A DNA stretch of 38,221 bases from an uncultured Lentisphaerota bacterium. GTDB lineage: Bacteria > Verrucomicrobiota > Lentisphaeria > Victivallales > GWF2-50-93. This document shows, one piece after another, positions 8,214 through 17,184 of the stretch (the first letter of the stretch is position 1; each line of letters begins with the position of its first letter). The notes under the pieces were generated by a model. It saw only the letters and a list, made by a program, of their open reading frames with translations. It was not told where the DNA came from and did not search any database. The translations under genes and the position numbers were made by a program. The DNA lies in the NCBI GenBank assembly GCA_903872565.1, contig CAIQLG010000035.1:1-38221 (forward strand), written 5' to 3'.

Positions 8214-9404
8214 TCACTTGCCCTTGTCGATGTGTATTCCCATTCTCTGGAAAGTCGGGATGTCAAGGTCCTGTCCGGAAATGATGTTCTTGGAGGTGTT
8301 GGTGAATATTCCTTTCGAGACCTGCATCAGCGGGAGGTCTCCTTGGACTGGTGGTTTATCCGAGCCGACAATTTCGAGCGGATATTCCTTGGGCATATTG
8401 GGTCCGAAGGTTCCCGCGCTCTGTTTTTCGACTGTCAAGTCGTAATAAATTGCCAGCAGGGTGATCTGCATGAGGTCTCCATATGCCGGATCATTGGAGG
8501 CACCTACAATCATTTTGGTCTTTTCAGTGCAGTGACGGTGTATGACCTCGAGCGCCTGCTTCATTTCTCCAATGTTCATATCCTGTCCGCCGCAGACAGT
8601 TATGAAGAGAACATCGGCGTTCCTGATCTTGTCAACGCCTCCAAGGAGTGGCGATTCGAGGAGTCTTTCACATGCGGTGATGCATCTGTTCGGGCCATCG
8701 GCCGACGACGCACTTCCGAGCCCTATTCCACAAAAGCTTTTCCTTTTGTTCAAGGCAGATTTGAGATCTGAGAAATCGGCGGACAGGAGATTCTTCCCTC
8801 TTATTATTTCCGCCACACCCACGATCGCCCTTGCTATTTCGGAGTTTGCCTTTTTGAACGCATCGTCCGCTGGCGTGTCCGACTTCAATGTCGAATAAAG
8901 TATGTCATTCGGGATAGGGAGGACGACATCGGCATCCTGGACAAGCGCCTTTATCCCGTGCTCGGAAATCATTCTTTTGCTATGTCCCTCGAAGGAGAAC
9001 GGTGTGGTGACAATAAATACAGCCGGGATCTTCATTTTTTTGGCGATTCTCGCGAGGACGGATGCGCCGCCGGTAGCGGTTCCCCCACCAAGGCCGCCGA
9101 CAATGATCAACAGTGATGAACCTTCGAAGAATGTTTCAATCTGTTTTTTTGAAAAATGGGCGAAAGCTCTTTCCCCCTTGATGACTTCGCCGCCGCATCC
9201 CATACCATGCGTCCATTCTATTCCGACCGGAAACATGTTTTTAAGGGTGGACGCTTCTATGACAGAGCTGTCGGTGTCGGCCGCCGCGACTTTTATCCAT
9301 TCCGCCTCTGGGAAGGTGCTCAAAATTTCCGCGATTTTTGTCCCGGCCTTTCCGATTCCCAGAACTGTCACGGTCTTGTTGTTTTCATTCCTGGTTTCTG
9401 TCAT
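8214..9404 (-). CDS. ftsZ: Cell-division tubulin homologue FtsZ (divergent)
   Basis: This 396-residue protein would be the GTPase that polymerises into the division ring. VTVLGIGKAGTKIAE is the N-terminal nucleotide-binding start. The tubulin signature is at ~103-113 as GGLGGGTATGG, where most FtsZ proteins have GGGTGTG, so one Gly is Ala. The T7 catalytic loop at ~206-215 reads LLSADFSDLK: both acidic residues of the usual N-x-D-x-x-D motif are kept but the leading Asn is Ser. The C-terminus LDIPTFQRM resembles the conserved DIPxFLR tail that binds FtsA, so the tail interaction is probably kept. It starts 14 bases after the ftsA stop and is surely co-transcribed. An FtsZ-like paralogue is possible, but the ftsA partner and tail argue for the division protein. 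Confidence 0.85.
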   Translation of the reverse strand: MTETRNENNKTVTVLGIGKAGTKIAEILSTFPEAEWIKVAAADTDSSVIEASTLKNMFPVGIEWTHGMGCGGEVIKGERAFAHFSKKQIETFFEGSSLLIIVGGLGGGTATGGASVLARIAKKMKIPAVFIVTTPFSFEGHSKRMISEHGIKALVQDADVVLPIPNDILYSTLKSDTPADDAFKKANSEIARAIVGVAEIIRGKNLLSADFSDLKSALNKRKSFCGIGLGSASSADGPNRCITACERLLESPLLGGVDKIRNADVLFITVCGGQDMNIGEMKQALEVIHRHCTEKTKMIVGASNDPAYGDLMQITLLAIYYDLTVEKQSAGTFGPNMPKEYPLEIVGSDKPPVQGDLPLMQVSKGIFTNTSKNIISGQDLDIPTFQRMGIHIDKGK

Positions 9405-9418
9405 TGGATATTCTCTGT

Positions 9419-10693
9419 TTAAAATGGAAATGCGTCCTTCGCGCTTCTTCTCAATTTGTTCCAGGTCCTCTGGAAAACTCTGTCAATTCTTCTTATCGGT
9501 CCCTCTTTGGAGTTCATCTTGAGCCTCTTTATGCTTTCTCCTGCGGCGATAAGTCCCGTAATCATGCTGTATCTTGGTGACTTGAGATTCGAAACCGCCC
9601 CGGACAGGTTCGGTGGCAATCCTGTCCTCACGAGACAGTCGAAGACGGAATTGGCGATCCCCTTGGTTTCCTGCAAAAGGGAGCCTCCCCCGGTAACGAC
9701 AATTCCCCTGTTTATGAATTTCAGGACTTTTTCGTTTTCGAGGTGACCGTGTATGAATTTGAAAAGTTCGCTCAGCCTGAGCTCTATTATCTTGTCCAGA
9801 CTGTTTATGGGAATTTTCCTTTTTTCCATAGTCCCTTCCAGCAGGATGTGGTCTATCCCCTGCAATTTGTTGGCATGGGCTATGTTTTCATTCAGCATCT
9901 TTCTGCAGTATGCGACATTGAGATCAAGGCCGATGGCAAGGTCGTTTGCGATGTGGTCGCATCCCACAGGAATGACTCCGCAGGAACAGCCGCAGGACTC
10001 GTGGAACATCATATATTCGGTTGTACCAGCCCCGATATCCACAAGCAGGACACCGTGCTTCATCTCGTCGTCCGTGATGACGCATATCGCCGTTGCAAGT
10101 CCGGAAAACACCGGTTCCGGATTTTCGCACCCGAATTCGCGAAGCGGGATTCTGTATGTCTCGACACAGTTCTTGTTTCCTGATATGGTGAATGACGAGA
10201 CCTCGAGTCTGTTCGCAACCTGGTTTTCAGGGTTCTGCGTCCTGCGGATTCCGTCTAGAAGATAGTTGCCGAAGATGGAGTTAAGCACCGTATATTCGGA
10301 CGGCATAGGAATATGCGCCGCTGTTCTCGTGACTTCATCTATGTTTTCGGGTGTTATCTTTCTCTCTTCTCCAGTGACTACGACGCTTCCGGTGCCTATG
10401 CTTCCCCTCACATGGCTGCCTGTCACTGCGACGTAGGTGTTTTCGACATCGAGGGACTCCCCCGACGAATTCTCAGCTGCATGTATGGTATCAAAAAGGA
10501 GATCCGTTGTCTTTTCCATATTGCTGATTTCGCCCTTGATGATTGCGCCATCCGAATTTTTCTCGCCGTGCCCGATGATGTTGATATTACCCTTTTCATC
10601 AAGACGCCCCATGAGGACGCAGATTTTTGACGTCCCCATCTCGACCGCTGTTATTATTGATTTTGCTCCGAACATATCAGTTGCCTGTCCCAT
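9419..10693 (-). CDS. ftsA: Cell-division actin homologue FtsA
   Basis: This 424-residue protein is close to the usual FtsA length (~420). The actin-fold ATPase motifs are visible: AVEMGTSKICVLMG (phosphate 1), GVLLVDIGAGTTEYMMF (phosphate 2) and GIVVTGGGSLLQ (adenosine motif). The FtsA-specific 1C domain is consistent with the TYVAVTGSHVRG region. The C-terminus VFQRTWNKLRRSAKDAFPF is an amphipathic, basic helix like the FtsA membrane-targeting sequence. The protein tethers FtsZ to the inner membrane. Two starts are possible: ATG 10693 with no clear RBS, or ATG 10675 with a weak ACAGG eight bases upstream. The longer one is given. Confidence 0.88.
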   Translation of the reverse strand: MGQATDMFGAKSIITAVEMGTSKICVLMGRLDEKGNINIIGHGEKNSDGAIIKGEISNMEKTTDLLFDTIHAAENSSGESLDVENTYVAVTGSHVRGSIGTGSVVVTGEERKITPENIDEVTRTAAHIPMPSEYTVLNSIFGNYLLDGIRRTQNPENQVANRLEVSSFTISGNKNCVETYRIPLREFGCENPEPVFSGLATAICVITDDEMKHGVLLVDIGAGTTEYMMFHESCGCSCGVIPVGCDHIANDLAIGLDLNVAYCRKMLNENIAHANKLQGIDHILLEGTMEKRKIPINSLDKIIELRLSELFKFIHGHLENEKVLKFINRGIVVTGGGSLLQETKGIANSVFDCLVRTGLPPNLSGAVSNLKSPRYSMITGLIAAGESIKRLKMNSKEGPIRRIDRVFQRTWNKLRRSAKDAFPF

Positions 10694-10928
10694 GTATCAT
10701 AATGTTCTTGTCTTTCAGAAAATCGAAACTTTGCCTGTTAACTTAGCCAGTTCGATCGACAAGTCAACAAGTCCGATGTACAATTCCCGGAATTTATGTG
10801 CTGAAAAGCCTGTAAAGATCCATGCCATTTTTCTCGAATCTGACAGATTCTTCGAGAATCTCCATTCGTTGGCGATAATTATTCCCCTTGTTCTTCTTCA
10901 TCCCTTCCCCTCAAACTCTACCATCAAC
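10694..10928. other. Intergenic stretch with possible small-ORF or gene remnants (minus strand)
   Basis: Upstream of ftsA, the minus strand holds a 35-codon frame (10794-10901) preceded by GAGGGGAAGG and containing MEILEESVRFEKNG, which faintly resembles the start of a rubrerythrin/ferritin-like helix. An overlapping frame ending near 10725 reads HKFRELYIGLVDLSIELAKL, which faintly resembles a 23S-IVS-type four-helix-bundle protein. Both are short and may be chance or decayed fragments. No strong ftsA promoter is evident. Confidence 0.25.
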
Positions 10929-11285
10929 TTACGTTCCCATCAATTTTTCCCTGAAAATGAAAAATACCGCCGCAAGCATGCACATCGCGGCCCAGAGATA
11001 GTCGAGCTTCAGATTTTCCCTGAGATAATATATCGAGAATGGCACAAACACTGACAAAGCAATAACTTCCTGCAAAATTTTCAGCTGGGCTATTGACATG
11101 GAACGGTGTCCAATCCTGTTCGCTGGAACCTGGAGCATATACTCGAAGAATGCAATCAACCAGCTGACAAGCGCCGCTATTATCCATGGTTTATCCCTCA
11201 TATTCTTGAGGTGGGCGTACCATGCGAATGTCATAAACATATTGCTGAAACATAGCAGGACAATTGAGATCAGGGCTGGTTTCAT
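10929..11285 (-). CDS. DUF486 / DMT-superfamily small membrane protein
   Basis: This 118-residue protein has four hydrophobic helices. The start MKPALISIVLLCFSNMFMTFAWY and the block IGHRSMSIAQLKILQEVIAL, then VFVPFSIYYL, are characteristic of the DUF486 (PF04342) family, which is related to drug/metabolite transporters. The frame is open further upstream, but ATG 11285 is chosen because it matches the family start and forms an ATGA overlap with the stop of the ATPase gene. Translational coupling is therefore likely, with GGAAGAAAG as RBS. It is last in the SPFH-ATPase operon. Substrate unknown. Confidence 0.85.
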   Translation of the reverse strand: MKPALISIVLLCFSNMFMTFAWYAHLKNMRDKPWIIAALVSWLIAFFEYMLQVPANRIGHRSMSIAQLKILQEVIALSVFVPFSIYYLRENLKLDYLWAAMCMLAAVFFIFREKLMGT

Positions 11286-13180
11286 TCTTTTCTTTCTTCC
11301 AACTGGACACTTTCGGTTCTGACAAGCCTGGCGCTGTTCATCACCACTACGATGGCACTGACAACCTGGAGGCATGCGGCAGGGACTGGATCCAGGTGTC
11401 CCATCGCACCCGCGGTGATTCCCACAACGATAAAAATGGCCCCCAGGAAGAAATTCTGATACATCACGCTTTTATATGCTTTTGCGAGCTTCAGCAGGAA
11501 AGGCAGCCTGTCGAGCTCGTTGTTCATAAGTGCGATCGTTGCGGTTTCTACGGCGAGATCGCTTCCCGCAGCACCCATTGCAACCCCTATATCGCTTGCC
11601 GCAAGTGCAGGTGCATCATTGACTCCATCCCCCACGAAGACTGTCCTGTGTCCATTTTCCTTGTATTCCTTTATTTTATCGATCTTGTCAGAGGGGGTGC
11701 ATTCCCCATAGAACTCGGATATTCCGAGTTGGGCTGCGACTTTCGCGGCGACTCCGTTTCTGTCTCCTGTTACAATCGCGAGCGATTTTATTCCGTTCTC
11801 CGAAATTTCTGCAAGTGCATTCCTGGCATCCGGCCTAACTTTGTCTTCGAGGGCGATCCATCCTGTGGCTTTCTTGTTCTTCACTATGAAAAGCATGCTC
11901 ATCCCATTGTTTTTCTCCTTGGAGAAATCGGGGAATGCGTCTGTGCTGATTCCATTTTCATCCATCCATGCCTTGTTTCCGGCGAGGATCTCGTCTCCAC
12001 CTATAATGGCTCTGACTCCCCTGCCCGGCTTTTCCTTGAGATCGGAGGAGTCAAGCATTTTGACATTGACCTTGGATGCGATTCTGCATACCGCCTTGGC
12101 CACCGGGTGGTTGCTGTTCTTTTCAGCACTTGCCGCGATCTGCAGAAGTTCCTGGCTGTCAACACCTTCGGCTGGAGCAAGTTCCGAAACCTCCAGTTCC
12201 CCGGTAGTCAAAGTTCCGGTCTTGTCGAATATGAAGGAGGTGACGGATGAGAACGCCTCGATGTCGCTGATGTTCTTGATCAGCACACCAAGTCTTGCGC
12301 CAGCGGAGAGTGCGGCGACAGCGGCGGAGGGAGTGCTCAGGACAAGCGCGATGGGGCAGGCCGCGACGAGGACTGCGACCACCCGCACCATGTCGTGATC
12401 CGTCACGGCCCATGTGAAAAATGCCATTACAATTACCGCAGGAGTGTAATACTTCGCATAGTGATCTATCATTCTGATGAAACGCGGGCGAGTTTTTTCC
12501 GCGGCAAGGATAAGCTCCTTCACTCTGCCGAGCGTTGTGTCGGCACCGGTTTTTGATACCCTGATCTCAATCATGCCCGAAAGATTGCTCGTCCCCGCGA
12601 AGACCATGGCTCCGATGGATTTGTCCACCGGAATTGACTCACCGGTTATGCTGGACTCCTGAATCGAGCTGTCGCCCGACACGATTTCTCCATCGGCCGG
12701 AATCGTCTCGCCGGGCCTGATCCTGAGAATATTGCCTGGAGCAAGTTCGAAGGCTTCGACTTCCTCCTCCACACCATACCTTACTCTTCTCGCCTTGAGC
12801 CGGGTCATCCTGGTGATGGTCTCCAGCGATTTCTTCGCTCCGGTCGCGCTTCGTGTCTCGATTATCAGCCCGGTCAACATGAAGAACGCTATTATTCCTG
12901 CGGTCAACATGTCTCCGCGGCAGACTCCTGCGACCACGGCGATGAGTACAAGCTCGTTCATATGCACCCTGTTGTGTTTGAAATCCTCGTAGATTATTTT
13001 CAGGAGAGGCGGAAGAAGAACAACAAGCGATGCGATTGAAGAGATTGCGGAATTCACGCCCTGGTCCTGGAATGCAAAATTCGCAATCACCGCATTTAGC
13101 AGGAGAATACCTCCGAGAACAGTCATCACTATCTCGATGTTCCCACTTGCCGAATCACTGTCTTTCCGTACTTCGCTCAT
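11282..13180 (-). CDS. P1B-type (heavy-metal-family) cation ATPase with CPI motif
   Basis: This 632-residue protein has all P-type catalytic elements: TGES (179-182, actuator), DKTGT (phosphorylated Asp ~319), the P1B-specific HP (358-359) and GDGVNDAPAL (~518). The transmembrane metal motif, normally CPC followed by ALVISTP, reads ACPIALVLSTP (Cys275-Pro-Ile277), so the second Cys is Ile. The last helices (LDPVPAACLQVVSAIVVVMN) also lack the usual HEGGT or Lys/Asp ligands. There is no N-terminal metal-binding domain. Family knowledge: P1B pumps export Cu, Zn, Cd, Co or Fe. The altered ligands make the ion uncertain, and it may not be a soft metal. ATGA overlaps on both sides bind it into the operon between the HflK-like and DUF486 genes. 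Confidence 0.88.
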   Translation of the reverse strand: MSEVRKDSDSASGNIEIVMTVLGGILLLNAVIANFAFQDQGVNSAISSIASLVVLLPPLLKIIYEDFKHNRVHMNELVLIAVVAGVCRGDMLTAGIIAFFMLTGLIIETRSATGAKKSLETITRMTRLKARRVRYGVEEEVEAFELAPGNILRIRPGETIPADGEIVSGDSSIQESSITGESIPVDKSIGAMVFAGTSNLSGMIEIRVSKTGADTTLGRVKELILAAEKTRPRFIRMIDHYAKYYTPAVIVMAFFTWAVTDHDMVRVVAVLVAACPIALVLSTPSAAVAALSAGARLGVLIKNISDIEAFSSVTSFIFDKTGTLTTGELEVSELAPAEGVDSQELLQIAASAEKNSNHPVAKAVCRIASKVNVKMLDSSDLKEKPGRGVRAIIGGDEILAGNKAWMDENGISTDAFPDFSKEKNNGMSMLFIVKNKKATGWIALEDKVRPDARNALAEISENGIKSLAIVTGDRNGVAAKVAAQLGISEFYGECTPSDKIDKIKEYKENGHRTVFVGDGVNDAPALAASDIGVAMGAAGSDLAVETATIALMNNELDRLPFLLKLAKAYKSVMYQNFFLGAIFIVVGITAGAMGHLDPVPAACLQVVSAIVVVMNSARLVRTESVQLEERKE

Positions 13181-14229
13181 TTTTCTCCGGCCGGTTTGCT
13201 GCGCAGTTCCGGATTTCTCCCAAGGAGAAGCCTCAACTGCTGTTTATTCGAGTTTTCAATCAGAAACTTTTCCTCGACCCCATTCATGATCCTGAAGATG
13301 GAGTCCTCATAGATTGTCCTTGCCACAAGTTCCGGATTTTTTTCGTACTGCTTGACTCTCTGCGAGAATGTTTCAGATTCGGCCTTTGCGGCGAATATTT
13401 TTCTTTGCCCTTCGGACTGGGCTTCGGCTATTATCGAATCCTTGGCCGACTGCGCCTCTCTCTCGGAACTTATCTTGTAGCTTTCCGCATCGTTCGCCAG
13501 CGTTTCCTGGTTCTGACTCGCCTGAGTCAGCAAGTCGAAGGCAGCCTTCGTCTGCCGTGGGGGGCTGACAATGATGGAAATGTCCCTTGTCTCAAAAAGG
13601 ATTTTTGCAGTTGATTTTTCAAGCCCGGACCTGAGTTCCGACGCTATTTTAGTACGGAGTTTCTCAGGATTCACTAGAATCTCGTCTGTTTTCAGATTTG
13701 CCGCGGCCTTTATGATTGCATTGTCAAAGATCTTTCTCAAGGTCTCCGATGTATCCAGGTTAAAGACAAAATAGTCGAGTATGGCCTGATCGCTTTGCGG
13801 ATCAACAAGATATGTCATGGTGCATTTGAGGTGGAGAATGTTCATGTCTGCCGAGAGGACATAGCCGTCCACTCCTGGCTTCAGAACCGGGGGAACAGCT
13901 TCGTCGGGAGCACCAGGCTTGAACATGAAGGAACTGCTGTCGAGCTGGCGTGTCCTGGTCACCTCGTATATTTCAGTCTGCTCTATCGGATATGGAAAAG
14001 TGAGATGCAGGCCTGTTCCTGTTATCTTTCTCACATCGCCAAATCTGAAGATGACAGCCTTTTCGTGTTGTTTCACTATGACAAAGGACTGTGCTGCAAC
14101 AATAATGATCATTGCGATCACTAGGATGTAAATCCAGAGGAAGCCAAGGCGCAACGATTTAGCGAGAGCTTCCATGCCCTCGCGATTCTCGTCCCTTCGC
14201 AGATGCGGTGTGTGTTCCTTGATTTCCAT
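13177..14229 (-). CDS. SPFH/band-7 protein, HflK-like
   Basis: This 350-residue protein has a short cytoplasmic N-terminus, one transmembrane helix (~29-49) and an SPFH domain beginning VKQHEKAVIFRFG, with GLHLTFPYPIEQ. It is followed by a long Glu/Ala-rich coiled coil (~235-300) with the HflK-type AESYKISSEREA segment and a YEKNPELVARTIYEDS block like the HflK C-terminal region. HflK/HflC complexes surround FtsH and form membrane microdomains; no ftsH is in the window. The gene follows hflC by 6 bases and its stop overlaps the ATPase start (ATGA). This is the second HflK-type protein in the operon. Confidence 0.85.
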   Translation of the reverse strand: MEIKEHTPHLRRDENREGMEALAKSLRLGFLWIYILVIAMIIIVAAQSFVIVKQHEKAVIFRFGDVRKITGTGLHLTFPYPIEQTEIYEVTRTRQLDSSSFMFKPGAPDEAVPPVLKPGVDGYVLSADMNILHLKCTMTYLVDPQSDQAILDYFVFNLDTSETLRKIFDNAIIKAAANLKTDEILVNPEKLRTKIASELRSGLEKSTAKILFETRDISIIVSPPRQTKAAFDLLTQASQNQETLANDAESYKISSEREAQSAKDSIIAEAQSEGQRKIFAAKAESETFSQRVKQYEKNPELVARTIYEDSIFRIMNGVEEKFLIENSNKQQLRLLLGRNPELRSKPAGEK

Positions 14230-14235
14230 AGATCT

Positions 14236-15198
14236 CTACTTCTTCTGTGGTCCCTGTTCCACGCCGATTGTCTCCAACGGTTTTCCCGAGAGCAGATCGA
14301 ATGGTGGAGTATTTTTATCTATCACTATTGTAGTCTTTGTCCTCATGGAATCTTCAAGTGCCTGAAGTTTTCTCAGGAAGAGCGCGAACTTCGGATATTT
14401 GTTGTATATGTCGAGGTATTCAAAGGCTTTTGTGTCGGCTTCACCTCTGATTTTGACGGCCTGCGCCTCGGCTTCAGCTATTATCTTGTTCTTCTCGAGA
14501 TTTGCGTCCCTCTTAACCTTTTCGGCCTCTTTTTTCCCATCCTCGCTTATTTTTACGACCATCGTCATTCTTTCGGACTTCATTCTTACGAAGACCGACT
14601 CGGTGGTATCCTCCGGAAGTTCTATCCTGTCAAATCCGAACAGGGAAACGTTGATCCCGAATTCATTTTTTGCCTCGGATGCGATCTGACCAAGAATTCT
14701 CTCCTCGATGGCGGCTATTCCGCTCCTGTTCTGCAAGGAGGAATTGTTCTGGATGCTAAGTATGTCGGAGAGCCCGTATTCCGCAAGATTTGTGCCGAGA
14801 TATTTCGAGACCAGTGTGGAAATTGCTTTTTCCCCGCCGGTGACGGTAACTCCGATCTTGTTCTTGTAGATGCCGACATCTTCAATAGACCACACGGAAA
14901 AGACCTTGACAATGAGGTTTGTCTTGCCTTTTATCTGGAACTCCATATAGGGAGACTGGAAAAGCTGATTTCTCTTGTCGAAGACATAAGCCTTCTGGAT
15001 GGGCCATGGCGCCTTCATGTGCAGTCCGGGGGCGGCAACTGTCTTCACCGGTTTCTCGAAAGTTGTAAGGACAGCCGCCTCTGTGACTCTGACCTGATAA
15101 AAGCAGGTCTGGACGATGAAGATCAAGATCAGCGCCGCCACTAAGAATATCATTTTCTTGAATGCCGAATTTCCGTTGTTTTCCTGTTTCATTTTCAT
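14236..15198 (-). CDS. hflC: SPFH/band-7 protein HflC
   Basis: This 320-residue protein has one N-terminal helix (~16-35), then the SPFH domain with VTEAAVLTTFEKP and APGLHMKAPWPIQKAYVFD, matching HflC. The HflC-type signature VFVRMKSERM precedes a coiled coil ending AEAQAVKIRGEADTKAFEY, comparable with the IRGEGDA block of HflC. It is expected to sit in the inner membrane with its SPFH domain in the periplasm, paired with HflK to control FtsH proteolysis. It overlaps the upstream 641-residue SPFH gene by ATGA and lies 6 bases before the HflK-like gene. Confidence 0.88.
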   Translation of the reverse strand: MKMKQENNGNSAFKKMIFLVAALILIFIVQTCFYQVRVTEAAVLTTFEKPVKTVAAPGLHMKAPWPIQKAYVFDKRNQLFQSPYMEFQIKGKTNLIVKVFSVWSIEDVGIYKNKIGVTVTGGEKAISTLVSKYLGTNLAEYGLSDILSIQNNSSLQNRSGIAAIEERILGQIASEAKNEFGINVSLFGFDRIELPEDTTESVFVRMKSERMTMVVKISEDGKKEAEKVKRDANLEKNKIIAEAEAQAVKIRGEADTKAFEYLDIYNKYPKFALFLRKLQALEDSMRTKTTIVIDKNTPPFDLLSGKPLETIGVEQGPQKK

Positions 15199-17120
15199 TT
15201 CTCCATATTTTCCGGGGACACCATGTCGAGCAATTCGGGTGTCACCACATTTTTAAGGTCGAAAGACAGTACCTGGTCGTCCGCATCCACTGTCACAACA
15301 ATTTTTGAAGGACGCTGAAGACCTTTCACAAGCCTGTCGAGGTATGAGGTCGTCGAATATATTTCGCCATATTTTTTCAGGAGCTCATACTTGGAATTGA
15401 AGACTTCAGATTCGGCCCGCGCCGAGCTTGTCCTTGATATCTTATATGTCTCCGCCTCAGTCAGCAGAATTTTTGCGCGTGTATTCGATTCCGGAATGAC
15501 TTTGTTGCTGTAACTTTCGGCATCGTAGACGGCGGTTCTTCTGTTTTGTTCGGCAATCATTGTCATCTGGAATGCACGTACTGTTTCCCCTTTTGTCGGC
15601 GGCTGTATTCTCGTGAGAGCCACATCTACAACCTTCACGCCAAGCCCGACTTTCTCGGAATCCCTGTTGAGTTTCGCCGCTATTTCATTCTCAATAAACA
15701 GAGTGTTTCCACCGATAAGCGTTATGCCGTCGCAGGAAGACATATACGAGGTGAGACTATGGGCAAGGAGCTGCTTGAAAATCTTGTCGGCATCAACATT
15801 CTTATACATGTAGTCGGAAGAGTTGTCAATAAGATACTGGACGGCGACTTCGACTCCGACCAGATTTACAACAGCCAGCTTGGGCTCATCCTGATTGTCT
15901 GTTTCAGTCTTTCTGGGGTTGACCGTGAGATACAGCGGGGCGTCGTCTGGCAGAGACGACCACAGGTAGTTTTCGGTGGAGACGGAAGGTTTTAAAATAT
16001 CCTGGCGCAGTGATTCTGAATCGAGAAAAAACACCTTGTCAGCATCAACATAATATATTTTCTCCAGCGGCCATGGCAGTTTTAAATGCAGTCCGGGAGT
16101 CTGCTCGCCGCGGACGGGCTCGCCAAGCCTCTCAACAAATCCTCTTTTCTGGGCTGGGACGACGGCGATCGAGGAAAGAAGAAGAAGGCATACTATCTGA
16201 AATACGATGAGCGGGATTATTGTCCTGAAGAAAAATGACGCGAATCTCTCAGGTGAAACTCTGATGCCGAACTGATATTCGAGCATTTCATTTACAGCCT
16301 CCCATACGCCTTCCGGCTGGACAAAGAGCCCTGCGATGCGGCTTTCATAGACGGGCGGAAGATTCCGGCTTTTTTCGCGTGGACGGTAGAAAAACAGGAC
16401 AAGCCCGAAGAAATGGTCCAGACAGAACGCGGAAAGGATGATCATCCCACAATAGAGGAGGAACGGATCAGGGTTTCTGAACTTCCAGCTTTCGCTTCTT
16501 ATAGCAAGAAACGCCGCGACAAACGCTCCTATCGCAAGTAACGTGAAAAGTGCGGCGAAGACTGTCAGCGCGGAAGGTGCCCGGAGCTGCCTGCGTCCGC
16601 CAGTGTATGCCAGCCCGACAGAATATTTGCCAAGGATGAAAAGGATGAATGCGAAGACACCGGCGGCAAATAAAATTCCTATGCGGAATGATGGTGATTC
16701 GAGAGGACTGCGAACAGAATCTGGCAGTCTTCCCTGCAGGAATAGGACACTGGCCGCTTCGGCGGCGACAAGAATCATGACAGCCGCGGGGACAATATAT
16801 TTTTCATACTGCTCAAGTGTCCTGTTTTTATCTCCGAAGGCGATCTTGTCCTCGGAAAAGATGTCTCCTTTTCCACTTTTTATCTTCTCATTGTTCTCCG
16901 TCTCCTCGGCGGCGAGCCTCTCGAGCCTGCCATGCAACCAGGCGACAAGCGAGACAAACAAGGCAAGCGCGGAAAAAATGGCAAGCGGGAGAACCCCCTG
17001 AGAACCTATCCGATATGAAAGGAAATATGCGGCAAGACCTGACAACAGGCATGCGGCCGACAGCATCAGCGCGGTCTGCTCGGTCAGTCTCGACTTACTG
17101 CTATATGACTGCAAATTCAA
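15195..17120 (-). CDS. Seven-TM SPFH protein (multi-span membrane domain fused to HflK-like domain)
   Basis: This protein is 641 residues. The N-terminal ~300 residues hold six hydrophobic helices (about 16-35, 43-63, 108-128, 146-165, 183-207, 219-244). A seventh (299-322) leads into an SPFH domain (VPAQKRGFVERLGEPV, PGLHLKLPWPLEKIYYVD). The coiled-coil part carries the HflK-type RRTAVYDAESYSNKVIPES. Ordinary HflK has one TM segment and ~350-420 residues, so the multi-span front is an addition of unknown role. The frame starts at TTG (17120), with TTG 17114 and ATG 17066 as alternatives; AGAAAAG lies just upstream. It is the first gene of the operon, about 58 bases after the predicted +1. 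Confidence 0.8.
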   Translation of the reverse strand: MNLQSYSSKSRLTEQTALMLSAACLLSGLAAYFLSYRIGSQGVLPLAIFSALALFVSLVAWLHGRLERLAAEETENNEKIKSGKGDIFSEDKIAFGDKNRTLEQYEKYIVPAAVMILVAAEAASVLFLQGRLPDSVRSPLESPSFRIGILFAAGVFAFILFILGKYSVGLAYTGGRRQLRAPSALTVFAALFTLLAIGAFVAAFLAIRSESWKFRNPDPFLLYCGMIILSAFCLDHFFGLVLFFYRPREKSRNLPPVYESRIAGLFVQPEGVWEAVNEMLEYQFGIRVSPERFASFFFRTIIPLIVFQIVCLLLLSSIAVVPAQKRGFVERLGEPVRGEQTPGLHLKLPWPLEKIYYVDADKVFFLDSESLRQDILKPSVSTENYLWSSLPDDAPLYLTVNPRKTETDNQDEPKLAVVNLVGVEVAVQYLIDNSSDYMYKNVDADKIFKQLLAHSLTSYMSSCDGITLIGGNTLFIENEIAAKLNRDSEKVGLGVKVVDVALTRIQPPTKGETVRAFQMTMIAEQNRRTAVYDAESYSNKVIPESNTRAKILLTEAETYKISRTSSARAESEVFNSKYELLKKYGEIYSTTSYLDRLVKGLQRPSKIVVTVDADDQVLSFDLKNVVTPELLDMVSPENMEK

Positions 17121-17160
17121 AAATCTTTTCTCTTGTTTTTCTTAAAGTTGAACTCTAAAG

Positions 17161-17178
17161 TCAAAAACCTGTTTTTGA
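17161..17178. promoter_or_regulatory. Palindrome at the predicted +1 of the SPFH operon (candidate operator)
   Basis: TCAAAAAC-CT-GTTTTTGA is an 18-base inverted repeat with perfect 8-bp arms. Its right edge coincides with the expected transcription start of the minus-strand promoter at 17185-17212. The position suits a repressor site; a 5'UTR RNA hairpin is the alternative. Confidence 0.45.
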
Positions 17179-17184
17179 ACTTGT

